From positions 1,364,001 through 1,428,000 of the forward strand of contig NZ_CP021455.1 in NCBI RefSeq assembly GCF_002158865.1: a stretch of 64,000 nt of DNA. Direction: 5' to 3'. This DNA is from Comamonas serinivorans. GTDB lineage: Bacteria; Pseudomonadota; Gammaproteobacteria; Burkholderiales; Burkholderiaceae_C. Shown here one piece after another: positions 17,160 through 25,542 of the stretch (position 1 is its first letter; the number at the start of each line of letters is the position of its first letter). A model generated the notes under the pieces. The model worked only from the letters and a program-made list of their open reading frames with translations. It was not told the origin of the DNA and made no database searches. The translations under genes were made by a program, and so were the position numbers.

Positions 17160-19265
17160 ATGCTCGACTCCGTTGCTTCGCTGGGCGCCTTGTTCTCGCC
17201 ACGCGCCATCGCCGTGGTGGGCGCCTCGTCCAACGCCCGCAAGATCGGGGGCATCCCCGTCGATTACTTGCAGCGCTTCGGCTATGGCGGTGACCTCTAC
17301 CCGGTCAACCCCACGACCGACGAGGTGCAGGGCCTCCAGGCGTTTCCCAGCCTGGCCGAGATTGGCCGGCCGGTGGACCTGGCCATCCTGTCGCTGCCGG
17401 CCCCTCAGGTGCCGCAGGCGCTCACCGATGCGGCCGAAGCCGGTGTCAAGGCCGCGGTGATGTTCTCGTCCGGCTTTGCCGAGACGGGTGAGCAGGGCGC
17501 CGCCGCGCAGGCGCGTGTGGCCGCGCAGGCCCGCGAGGCCGGCATCCGCCTCATCGGACCCAACTGCCTGGGCGTCATGAACCTCCACGAGAACGTGTAC
17601 GCCACGTTCTCGCCGGCGCCCGGCGTGGGCCGGGCCCAGGCGGGGCGCATCGGTTTGGTCAGCCAGTCGGGGGCCTTCGGGGCCTACGCGTACTCGATGG
17701 CGCGCGAGCGCCGGGTGGGGCTGTCGATCTGGGCCACCACGGGCAACGAGGCCGACGTGCAGGTGGCCGACTGCCTGCAGTGGCTGGCGCAGGACCCCGG
17801 CACCGACGTCATCATGGCCTACATGGAGGGCTGCCGCGACGGCGAGCGCCTGCGCCAGGCCCTGGCCACGGCGCAGCAGGCCGGCAAGCCGGTGGTCATG
17901 GTCAAGGTCGGCACCACGGCACTGGGCGCGCAGGCCGCGGCGTCCCACACGGCTGCCATCGCGGGCGATGACCGGGTCTACGACGCCCTGTTCCGTCAGT
18001 ACGGCGTGATGCGGGCGCGCAACCTCACCGAGTTTTTCGACCTGGCGTACGTGGCCAGCGTGGCGGGCCGACCCCAGGGCCAGTCCATCGGGCTGTTCAC
18101 CGTGTCGGGTGGCGTGGGCGCGCTGATGGCCGACGAGGCGGCGCAGCAGGGCCTGACGGTGCCCGAGCTGTCGCCCGCCGCGCAGCAGACCATCCGCGAA
18201 TGGGTGCCGTTTGCGGCGCCGCGCAACCCGGTGGACATCACCGGCCAGGTGACCAACGACCCTTCGCTGATCGAGCGGGCCGCCCACCGGATGCTGGCTG
18301 ACCAACCCCTGGCCTGCTGGATGGGGTTTTTCGCTGCCGCGGGGGCGTCCGATGGCTTCTGGCCCGTGCTCAAGTCGCTGGTGGTCAGCCTGCGCGCGGC
18401 GTATCCCGAGACGGTATTGGCCATCAGCACCTTGCTGAGCGACGACAAGCGCGAGGAACTGGCCCAGCTCAACTGCCTGAGCTTCGACGACCCGTGCGAA
18501 GGCATTCGCGCCTTGGCGGCTTTGATGCACGCGGGGGCGAGCAAGGAGCCTGGTGTGCCACAACCTGCCCGCGTGGGGCGGGCCGTGGCCTTGCCGGCCG
18601 GTCCCGTGGCCGAGCCCGAGGCCCTGGCTGTGCTGCGCCAGGCGGGCGTGCCGGTGGTGGACGCGGTGGTGGTGCGGTCCGCCGCTGAGGCCACCAACGC
18701 CGTTCGCGCGCTGGCCGAGCAGGGCCAGGACGCCGTGCTCAAGGTCGTCAGCGCCGACTTGCCGCACAAGTCCGATGTGGGCGGCGTGGTCCTGCGGGTC
18801 ACGCCGGACCGCGCGGAACAGGCCTACCGCCAGGTGATGGCGGCGGTGCAGCAGGCCGCGCCGCAGGCGCGCTGCGACGGCGTGCTGGTGGCCCCGTGCG
18901 TGACCGGCGGCGTCGAGTGCATTGCCGGCGTGCACCGCGATCCCGTGTTCGGGCCGGTGCTCATGGTGGGCATGGGTGGCGTGCACGTCGAAACGCTGCA
19001 GGACGTGGCGCTGCGCCTGTTGCCCACCACGCGGGCCGAGGTGCACGCCATGGTGCGCGAGCTCAAGGGCTGGCCCATCCTGGCGGGCGCGCGGGGCCGA
19101 CCGCCCGTGGACGACGACGGGCTGGTCGATGCCCTGCTGGCCCTGGCCGACCTGGCGCTGGCGGCCGGCGATCGCCTGTCGGCGGTGGAGGTGAACCCCT
19201 TGATCGCGCGGCCCAGGGCGGCGGGCGGCTGTGTGGCCGTCGACGCGCTGTTGACCCTGACATGA
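17160..19265 (+). CDS. NDP-forming acyl-CoA synthetase
   Basis: A 701-residue acetate-CoA ligase (ADP-forming)-like protein with fused alpha and beta parts. It has an N-terminal CoA-binding domain (SPRAIAVVGASSN), succinyl-CoA ligase-like domains with RLIGPNCLGVMN, the likely phosphorylated histidine in SHTAAIAG at about residue 263, and a C-terminal ATP-grasp domain with KVVSADLPHKSDVGGV. It would convert a carboxylic acid, CoA and ATP to acyl-CoA, ADP and phosphate. Members range from acetate to aryl or branched acid activators, so the substrate is open. GAGGGG precedes the ATG at 17160. Its neighbours are a porin, Bug receptors and DUF1254 proteins, consistent with activating an imported acid. 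Confidence 0.9.
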   Translation: MLDSVASLGALFSPRAIAVVGASSNARKIGGIPVDYLQRFGYGGDLYPVNPTTDEVQGLQAFPSLAEIGRPVDLAILSLPAPQVPQALTDAAEAGVKAAVMFSSGFAETGEQGAAAQARVAAQAREAGIRLIGPNCLGVMNLHENVYATFSPAPGVGRAQAGRIGLVSQSGAFGAYAYSMARERRVGLSIWATTGNEADVQVADCLQWLAQDPGTDVIMAYMEGCRDGERLRQALATAQQAGKPVVMVKVGTTALGAQAAASHTAAIAGDDRVYDALFRQYGVMRARNLTEFFDLAYVASVAGRPQGQSIGLFTVSGGVGALMADEAAQQGLTVPELSPAAQQTIREWVPFAAPRNPVDITGQVTNDPSLIERAAHRMLADQPLACWMGFFAAAGASDGFWPVLKSLVVSLRAAYPETVLAISTLLSDDKREELAQLNCLSFDDPCEGIRALAALMHAGASKEPGVPQPARVGRAVALPAGPVAEPEALAVLRQAGVPVVDAVVVRSAAEATNAVRALAEQGQDAVLKVVSADLPHKSDVGGVVLRVTPDRAEQAYRQVMAAVQQAAPQARCDGVLVAPCVTGGVECIAGVHRDPVFGPVLMVGMGGVHVETLQDVALRLLPTTRAEVHAMVRELKGWPILAGARGRPPVDDDGLVDALLALADLALAAGDRLSAVEVNPLIARPRAAGGCVAVDALLTLT

Positions 19266-19281
19266 ACCTGGAGACATTGCC

Positions 19282-20283
19282 ATGTTGAATCGCAGACAGT
19301 TCGGGGCCGTGGTGCCCGCATGCGGCGCCTTGGGCGCGCCCTGGGCCCGTGCGGCGGCCGACCCCTCGGCAAGCGCCCGCTTCCCGCAGCGGCCCTTGCG
19401 CATCATCGTGCAGTACCAGGCCGGCGGCATGACCGACACGCTGGCGCGCATCGTGGCCGAGCCGCTGTCTAAGCGCCTGGGCCAGCCGGTGATCGTCGAA
19501 AACCGGCCCGGCGCGGGCGGCATCATCGGCACCGACCATGTGGCCAAGTCCGACCCCGACGGCCACACGCTGCTGCTGACCACGCCGGCGCCCATCGCGG
19601 CCAACCTCGTGCTCTACAGCAAGCTGCCGTACGACCCGCGCAAGGACTTGCGCATGCTGTCCGACCTGTGCACCGCGCGCACGGTGCTGGCCGTGAACCC
19701 CAAGGTGCCGGCCAAGGACTTCGCCAGCCTGATCGCGCTGATCAAGGCGGCGCCGGGCACCTTCGCCATGGGCTCCTGGGGGGCGGGCACGCAGCCGCAC
19801 CAGATTCAGGTCTTCATGGGCAAGCAATACGGCCTGGAGACCATGCACGTGGCCTACAAGGGCGAAGGCCCCATGGCGGCTGACCTGGTGGGCGGCACGG
19901 TGCAGATGACGGTGGGCTCCGTCACCACGCTGGCACCGCACATCGCGGCCGGCAAGCTGCGTGCGCTGGCCGTGGTGGGCCGCACGCGGGCCAAGGGCTT
20001 GCCCCAGGTGCCGACCTTTGCCGAGCAGGGCTTCACCGACGAGGTCTATGCCTCGGTGGGGCCGCTGTCGCTGATGCTGCCGACCAAAACCCCGGATGCC
20101 ATCGTGGAACGCCTGGGCCAAGAGGTGCAGGCCATCGTGGCCACGCCAGCGGTGGCGCAGCGCATCGAAGCGCTGGGCGCCGAGCCCGTGGGCAACAGCC
20201 CCCAGCAGGCGGCTGCGGCCTATGCGGCCTTCTTGCCCATTTCGATGAAGCTGGTGCGCGACACCGGCGTGACCCTGGATTGA
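19282..20283 (+). CDS. Bug family (TTT) periplasmic receptor 1
   Basis: A 333-residue Bug/TctC-type extracytoplasmic solute receptor. It has an N-terminal export signal with a twin-arginine-like NRRQFG motif, then the family start FPQRPLRIIVQYQAGGMTDTLAR and the repeated landmarks VIVENRPGAGGIIGTD, MHVAYKGEGPMAADLVGG and PQVPTFAEQG. Bug proteins bind small carboxylates or amides for tripartite tricarboxylate transporters, or act as sensors. No tctA or tctB genes are in the window. It lies 16 bp after the acyl-CoA synthetase and 14 bp before a DUF1254 gene, within one operon. Confidence 0.93.
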   Translation: MLNRRQFGAVVPACGALGAPWARAAADPSASARFPQRPLRIIVQYQAGGMTDTLARIVAEPLSKRLGQPVIVENRPGAGGIIGTDHVAKSDPDGHTLLLTTPAPIAANLVLYSKLPYDPRKDLRMLSDLCTARTVLAVNPKVPAKDFASLIALIKAAPGTFAMGSWGAGTQPHQIQVFMGKQYGLETMHVAYKGEGPMAADLVGGTVQMTVGSVTTLAPHIAAGKLRALAVVGRTRAKGLPQVPTFAEQGFTDEVYASVGPLSLMLPTKTPDAIVERLGQEVQAIVATPAVAQRIEALGAEPVGNSPQQAAAAYAAFLPISMKLVRDTGVTLD

Positions 20284-20297
20284 CACCGAGACCCGAC

Positions 20298-21653
20298 ATG
20301 ACCGTTTCCCCCATGGACCTTGCCCGCCAGGATCTGGCCCGCGCCGTTGGCGTTTCAGCGACTGTGTATGGATACCCCTTGATCGAGTCCATGCGCACCT
20401 GCTGCCTGCAGACGCAGGGCGAGGCGCTGCGCGCGCCCATCAACACCGTGCACCACATCCGTCACCCGTCCACCGACCGAGACCGCGACGTGGTGACGCC
20501 GGCCAACGACCTGCTTTACACCACGGCCTGGATCAACCTGGCCGACGGTCCGGTGCGCCTGACGGTGCCGTCGGCGCAGCGGCACGCGGGCCGCTACTTC
20601 GTGCTGGCGCTGTACGACGCCTACACCGAGAACTTCGACAACGTGGGGCCGCGCAACAGCGCCGCGGCCGGAGAAACCGTGGTGCTCGTCGGCCCCGATG
20701 GCCTGGGCGAGCACGCGGGCGATGTCGCCGGCCAGCGCGTCATCGCCTGCCCGACGCACCTGGTGTGGCTCATCGGCCGCATCGTCGCCGGCGACGAGGC
20801 CGACTGGCCGGCGGCCCAAGCGCTGCAGGCCGAGATCCGGCTGGAGGGCCTGCGCGGGGCGGCTTCGCGCCGCGCACCGCAGGCGGTGGCGCAGTGGTCC
20901 GGCCCGCCGGTGGACGTGATGGCCCAGGTCGTGGAGCAGGGGGCCGATCCGGCCGCGGTGGCGCCGGTGTTCTACCGCCACCTGGCCCTGGCGCTGGAGG
21001 ATGCGCCGGGCCGCGTGCAGGACCAGGGCATGGTGGCCTGGCTGTCACAGAACGGGCTGCGACTGGGCGAAGCCTTCGACTGGGCGGCGCTGGACGAGCC
21101 GGTCAGGCGGGGGCTGACCGAGGGCTTCGCGCAGGCGCTGCACCTCATCGGCGTGTCGGCACGCTCGCGCAGCGCGCGGCCCTGGGCGTTGGCGTCGCGC
21201 GCCGGCCGCTATGGCAGCGACTACCTCATGCGCGCGCTCACGGCCTACATCGGCCTGGGGGCGCTGGCGACCGACGAAGCCATCTATGGCGCCGGCCACT
21301 TCGACGTGGCGCGCCAGCCCCTGGATGGCGCGCGCAGCTACCGCATGCGCTTTGCCGCCGATGGCCTGCCACCGGCCGACGCGTTCTGGTCGGTGACGCT
21401 GTACGACGCCCAGGACCGCTTCCTCTACGGCAACAGCCTGGGCCGGCATTCGATCGGCGACCGCACGCCCGGCCTGCGCTACGAACCCGATGGCGCGCTG
21501 CAGATCGACTTCAGCCACGAGCCGCCGCGCGACACCCGCAACTGGCTGCCCACGCCCCCGGGGCGCTTTTACCTGATCGTGCGGATCTACCACCCGCGCG
21601 AAGCCCTGCACAGCTGGCAGGTGCCCGCACTCGAACCCGTGGAGGCCGCATGA
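20298..21653 (+). CDS. DUF1254/DUF1214 protein, intact copy
   Basis: A 451-residue protein with an N-terminal DUF1254 domain (YGYPLIESMR, then VVTPANDLLYTTAWINL and RYFVLALYDAYTENFDNVG) and a C-terminal DUF1214 domain (DEAIYGAGHFD, YRMRFAADGLPPADAFWSVTLYD, IGDRTPGLRY, NWLPTPPGRFYLIVRIY). The biochemical role of the family is unknown. No signal peptide is obvious, so a cytoplasmic location is possible. I chose the ATG at 20298; a TTG overlapping the previous stop would add six residues. The stop overlaps the start of a paralogue by ATGA. Confidence 0.88.
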   Translation: MTVSPMDLARQDLARAVGVSATVYGYPLIESMRTCCLQTQGEALRAPINTVHHIRHPSTDRDRDVVTPANDLLYTTAWINLADGPVRLTVPSAQRHAGRYFVLALYDAYTENFDNVGPRNSAAAGETVVLVGPDGLGEHAGDVAGQRVIACPTHLVWLIGRIVAGDEADWPAAQALQAEIRLEGLRGAASRRAPQAVAQWSGPPVDVMAQVVEQGADPAAVAPVFYRHLALALEDAPGRVQDQGMVAWLSQNGLRLGEAFDWAALDEPVRRGLTEGFAQALHLIGVSARSRSARPWALASRAGRYGSDYLMRALTAYIGLGALATDEAIYGAGHFDVARQPLDGARSYRMRFAADGLPPADAFWSVTLYDAQDRFLYGNSLGRHSIGDRTPGLRYEPDGALQIDFSHEPPRDTRNWLPTPPGRFYLIVRIYHPREALHSWQVPALEPVEAA

Positions 21654-23004
21654 GCTCACCCGCCAACACTGCTCCGCTCGCCATCGACCAAGCCCTGGTC
21701 TACACGTGGCCGCTGTATGAAATGCGCCGCATGCGCGCGGCCACCTCGCCGCTGCGCGTGGCCGACGCCGGGGCCGCGCCCGAAGGCCAGCGCTGGTGCA
21801 ACGTGTTCACCCACGCGCGCAAATTGCTGCGCGCCGGCGAAAGCCGGGTGGTCACGCCCAACAACGACACGCTCTACACCAACGCCTGGCTGGACCTGAG
21901 TGCCGGCCCGCTCGTCCTGCAGGTGCCCGACACCGCGGGGCGCTACTACGTGCTGGGCTTTCTCGACTTCTTCACCAACCCGTTTGCCCACGTCGGGCAG
22001 CGGCTGACCGGCACCGCGGCTCGGCGCTTCTTCGTCACCGGGCCCGGCTGGCAGGGCGAGGTGCCGGCCGAGTTCCGCGCGCCCGGCGCGCACATCCAGT
22101 CGCCCACAGATTGGGTATGGATCATTGGCCGAATCTATGTCAACGGGAATGACGACATACCCCATGTGAATGCGCTGCAGGACGGCTTTGCGCTGACGCT
22201 GCCCGATGGCCGGCCGGCGCGCCGGCCCTTCACCCCCGGCATCGACCCCAAGGCGCCGGCCACCGGCCAGCAGGTGCTGACACAGGTCAACGCCGCCCTG
22301 GCCGACAACCCGCCGCCGCCCGAGGACGCCGCGCTGCTGGCGCCCTGGGCCGCGCTGGGCGTGGCCGCCGGCGCGGCGCCCACGCCGGCGCAGTGCGCGG
22401 GGGTGGACGAGGCGCTGCCCCGTGTCCTGGCCTTGCTGCGCCAAGCCGGCGATGCCAGCGCCGACGCTAATGCGGCGCCGACCGATGGCGCGGGCGGGGC
22501 CTGGTCGTCCATGCCGCTGGTGCAGGGCAGTTTCGGGCGCAACCACCTGCTGCGAGCCCGCGTGGCCTTGCAGTACATCGGCATGCTGGAGAGCGCCGAA
22601 GCCATGTACCCCATGTCGCGTCGCGACGGCGGGGGCGGCCGCTGAATGGCGCCCACGCGTACCGCTTGCGGTTCGCGCCCGGCCAGCTGCCGCCGGTGCA
22701 CGCCTTCTGGTCGCTGACGATGTACGACAGCCGCGACTGCATGCTGGTGCCCAACGCCATCGACCGCTACGCCATCGGCGACCGCACCCCTGGCCTGGTG
22801 CCAGACGAGGACGGCGGCCTCAGCCTCCACATCGCGCAGCGCGAGCCCACCGACCCGCATGCCCGCGCCAACTGGCTGCCGGCCCCCGCGGGCGACTTCT
22901 ACCTGTGCCTGCGGGCCTACCTGCCCAAGCCCGAGATGACGACCGGCCGCTACCAGCTGCCCGCCGTGCAGCGCATCACCGCAGCCGCCGAGGCCCTGGC
23001 ATGA
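21650..23004 (+). pseudogene. DUF1254/DUF1214 protein, second copy, frameshifted
   Basis: A paralogue of the preceding gene, starting at the ATG in an ATGA overlap. The first frame runs to a stop at 22645 after 331 codons, ending in an unnatural Gly-rich tail directly after EAMYPMSRRD. The DUF1214 domain then resumes in another frame (PLNGAHAYRLRFAPG, AFWSLTMYD, IGDRTPGLV, NWLPAPAGDFYLCLRAYLP) and ends at 23004 with an ATGA overlap into the next gene. Restoring one base in the G run at 22631-22635 joins the two parts into a protein of about 450 residues. Conservation of both halves and of the downstream overlap suggests a very recent mutation, programmed slippage or a sequencing error. P52 copy 7 lies within the DUF1254 part. 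Confidence 0.85.
22112..22163. repeat. P52 palindromic repeat, copy 7 (inside DUF1254 gene)
   Basis: From TGGGTATG to CATACCCC with exactly the family spacing, plus GGCCG at 16-20 and CAACGGG at 30-36. It encodes WVWIIGRIYVNGNDDIPH, which aligns without any gap to the paralogue upstream (VWLIGRIVAGDEADWP). The element therefore overlies conserved coding sequence. Confidence 0.62.
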
Positions 23005-24356
23005 CCACCGCAAGCCACCCGCCAACCAGCCAGCCGCCGCAACGCTCGCCCTACGCTGCTGCGCCGACGACGGCCGCCCAACCGGCCCTGCAAGAGACGC
23101 CCGTGCGCGAGCCGCGCGAGGATTCGCCCCTGGTGGGCAAGGGCCCGCGCATCGAAGCGGTGGACACCGGCCTGCACGTGCTGCGCGGCCAGGGCAACTC
23201 CTTCGTCATCGAGCTGGACGAGGGCCTGGTCATCGTGGACGCCGGCCCCGGCGGCAAGGTCACGGCCGGCATGATCGAGGCCGTGCGCCACATCAGCGAT
23301 GCGCCCGTGCACGCCATCTGCTACAGCCATGGCCACCTGGGCTACAACGCCGGCGTGCCCCAGTGGCTCGCGCACGCCCAGGCGCGCGGCGAGCCCGCGC
23401 CGCGCCTCATCGCGCACGCCAACGTGCCGCGCCGCTATGCGCGCTACGACGAAACCGGCGCGCTGCAACGGCGCATGGCCGAGATCCAGTTCCGCCAGCC
23501 GCACGGCTTCTTCGACCGCCACCTGCACAACACGCGGCCGACCGAGACCTTCGAGCACCGCCTGACCCTGGGGCAGGGCGTGCGGCGGGCCGAGCTGCTG
23601 TGGGCGCCGTCCGAGACGGACGACGCCATCGCGGTCTGGCTGCCCGAGCAGAAGGTGCTGTATGGCGGCCCGGCGCTGATCGACTCCATCCCCAACGTGG
23701 GGACGCCGTTTCGCACGATGCGCGATGCGGTGCGCTGGGCCGACACGCTGGAGCGCCTGGCTGGCCTGGGCGCCGAGCTGGCCTTGCGCGAGTTTGGCCC
23801 GCCCATCGTCGGCGCTGAACAGGTGCGGCAGGTGCTGGGCCACACGGCCCAGGCCCTGCGCTGGCTGCGCGCCGAGGTGGTGCAGCGCATGAACGACGGC
23901 ATGGGTGAACGCGAGGTGCTGGCCAGCATGGCCTACCCGCCCGAGCTGTTTGACGTGGACTGGATGAAGCCCACCTACGGCGACCCCAGCTACATCGTGC
24001 GCGACATCTACCGCTCGGAGAACGGCTGGTGGGACCGCAACCCCACCAGCCTGCACCCGGCCAGCCCGCAGGCGGTGGCCGAGGCCCAGGCCGCCGCCAT
24101 CACCGACAAGGCCGCCGTCATCGCGCAGGCCCAGGCGCTGGCCGAGCGCGGCGAGCACCAGCTGGCGCTGCACGTCATCGACCTGCTGGCCACCGCGCAG
24201 GGCGACGACTCGGCCCTGGCCGAAGCGCGGCGCCTCAAGGCGCAATGGCTGCGCGAACGCGCGCGCCAGGTGCGCAGCTACGTCTCGCGCAGCCTCTACC
24301 AGGTGTGCGCCGACCGCATCGAGGGCGGCCAGGCCCAGGCCTTCGGCATCCGCTGA
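23001..24356 (+). CDS. metallo-beta-lactamase-fold protein, alkyl-sulfatase-like
   Basis: A 451-residue protein starting at the ATG that overlaps the previous stop. The central part is a metallo-beta-lactamase fold (GLHVLRGQGNSFVIELDEGLVIVDAGPG, then AICYSHGHLGYNAGV near residue 108). The C-terminal part contains PTYGDPSYIVRDIYRSENGWWDRNP followed by a helical segment, as in the dimerisation domain of alkyl/aryl sulfatases of the SdsA1/BDS1 type. The usual HxHxDH metal motif reads H-G-H-L-G-Y, so the second half is missing and metal binding or activity may differ. The function may be hydrolysis of a sulfate or other ester, but this is uncertain. Confidence 0.78.
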   Translation: MTTASHPPTSQPPQRSPYAAAPTTAAQPALQETPVREPREDSPLVGKGPRIEAVDTGLHVLRGQGNSFVIELDEGLVIVDAGPGGKVTAGMIEAVRHISDAPVHAICYSHGHLGYNAGVPQWLAHAQARGEPAPRLIAHANVPRRYARYDETGALQRRMAEIQFRQPHGFFDRHLHNTRPTETFEHRLTLGQGVRRAELLWAPSETDDAIAVWLPEQKVLYGGPALIDSIPNVGTPFRTMRDAVRWADTLERLAGLGAELALREFGPPIVGAEQVRQVLGHTAQALRWLRAEVVQRMNDGMGEREVLASMAYPPELFDVDWMKPTYGDPSYIVRDIYRSENGWWDRNPTSLHPASPQAVAEAQAAAITDKAAVIAQAQALAERGEHQLALHVIDLLATAQGDDSALAEARRLKAQWLRERARQVRSYVSRSLYQVCADRIEGGQAQAFGIR

Positions 24357-24415
24357 TCACCACCGTTTCGGGCCTCAGTGCCCGTGCCTGCCGAACCACC
24401 ACGACGGAGACCGTC

Positions 24416-25390
24416 ATGACCCAAACCACCCTGTGGACACGCCTGAGCCTGGGCACCAGCCTGCTCGCTCTCGGCCTGGCGGCGCAGGCCGCCTACCCGG
24501 ACAAGCCCATCACCTTCATCGTGCCCACGGCGGCGGCGGGGGGCACCGATACGATCGCCCGCATCTTTGCCGATGCCTTGGGCAAAGAGCTCAAGGCCAC
24601 GGTGATCATCGACAACAAACCCGGGGCCAATGGCATCGTGGGCGTGGATGCCGGCGCGCGCGCGGCGCCAGACGGCTACCACCTGCTGTTCACGTATGCC
24701 GCGTCGATGGTGGCCAATCCTTTCCTGTTCAAGAAGCTGCCGTTTGATCCGGTGAAAGACTTCGAGCCCGTGGTCCAGCTGGGGCAGGGCGGCAACCTGC
24801 TGCTGGTCAACAACAACTTGCCGGTCAAGACCGTGAAGGAATTCGTGGCCTACGTGAAGGCCCATCCGAACAAGGTGAGCTACTGCTCGTGGGGCACGGG
24901 ATCGGGCGGACACCTGGCCATGGAAAACCTGATGAAACAGACCGGCATGAAGATGACGCACGTGCCCTACAAGGGCAGTGCGCCCTGCGTGCAAGACCTC
25001 GTCGGTGGCCAGGTGCAGGCGGCGTTTGCCGACACCTCATCCACCCTGCCCATGATCAAGGCAGGCCGGCTGCGCGTGTTGGCGCACAGTGGCGACAAGC
25101 GGTACCCACAGATTCCAGACGTGCAAAGCCTGAATGAGCTGGGTTACCCCTTCAAGGCTTACGCCTGGTATGGACTCCTGGCACCCGCGAAAACACCGCG
25201 TCCCATCGTCGATCAGCTGAACCAGGCGATGAACAAGGTGATGGCGGACCCGGAGGTGCGCAAGCGCCTGTATGAGCTCAACCTGGCCGATCTGCCGCCG
25301 TCCTCGCCGGCGCAGTTCGCCGCCACCATCCAGCAAGACCTGAAGACCTGGGGCGACCTGGTCACCAGCCTCGACATCCCCAAGCAATGA
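24416..25390 (+). CDS. Bug family (TTT) periplasmic receptor 2
   Basis: A 324-residue receptor with a conventional signal peptide (hydrophobic LGTSLLALGLAAQA) followed by AYPDKPITFIVPTAAAGGTDTIAR. Landmarks: VIIDNKPGANGIVGVDAGA, MTHVPYKGSAPCVQDLVGG and IPDVQSLNELGYP. It begins 59 bp after the MBL-fold gene and probably closes the porin-led operon. Its 3' half is slightly less GC-rich than its neighbours. P52 copy 8 follows 17 bp after the stop, in the convergent gap with the GntR gene. Confidence 0.93.
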   Translation: MTQTTLWTRLSLGTSLLALGLAAQAAYPDKPITFIVPTAAAGGTDTIARIFADALGKELKATVIIDNKPGANGIVGVDAGARAAPDGYHLLFTYAASMVANPFLFKKLPFDPVKDFEPVVQLGQGGNLLLVNNNLPVKTVKEFVAYVKAHPNKVSYCSWGTGSGGHLAMENLMKQTGMKMTHVPYKGSAPCVQDLVGGQVQAAFADTSSTLPMIKAGRLRVLAHSGDKRYPQIPDVQSLNELGYPFKAYAWYGLLAPAKTPRPIVDQLNQAMNKVMADPEVRKRLYELNLADLPPSSPAQFAATIQQDLKTWGDLVTSLDIPKQ

Positions 25391-25407
25391 GGCGGTGATC
25401 AATGGAG

Positions 25408-25459
25408 GCAGTATGGCCAGGCCACCGTTTCAATGAAAGCGGAAATCTGGCCATACTGC
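25408..25459. repeat. P52 palindromic repeat, copy 8
   Basis: From GCAGTATG to CATACTGC, with a perfect 13-bp outer stem (GCAGTATGGCCAG with CTGGCCATACTGC). It lies between convergent Bug and GntR genes. Confidence 0.93.
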
Positions 25460-25542
25460 GTGAAACCATCATGCCGACTTGGCGCCCCTGGCCCCCATGG
25501 CGCCTGCTGCGGCTGCCGGCGCTGCTGACCGCCGGCAGTGCG

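Noticed and set aside
16497..19604. 1035-codon open frame antisense to porin and acyl-CoA synthetase
   Set aside because: Shadow of two well-supported genes; no motif or start signal.
20365..20385. GTATGGATACCCC in the first DUF1254 gene
   Set aside because: The two parts are adjacent, not 52 bp apart; it encodes the family motif YGYPLI.
25099..25150. GCGGTACC to GTTACCCC at the P52 spacing inside Bug receptor 2
   Set aside because: The inner arms do not pair and the codons give the standard Bug motif (IPDVQSLNELGYP), so chance is the simpler explanation.
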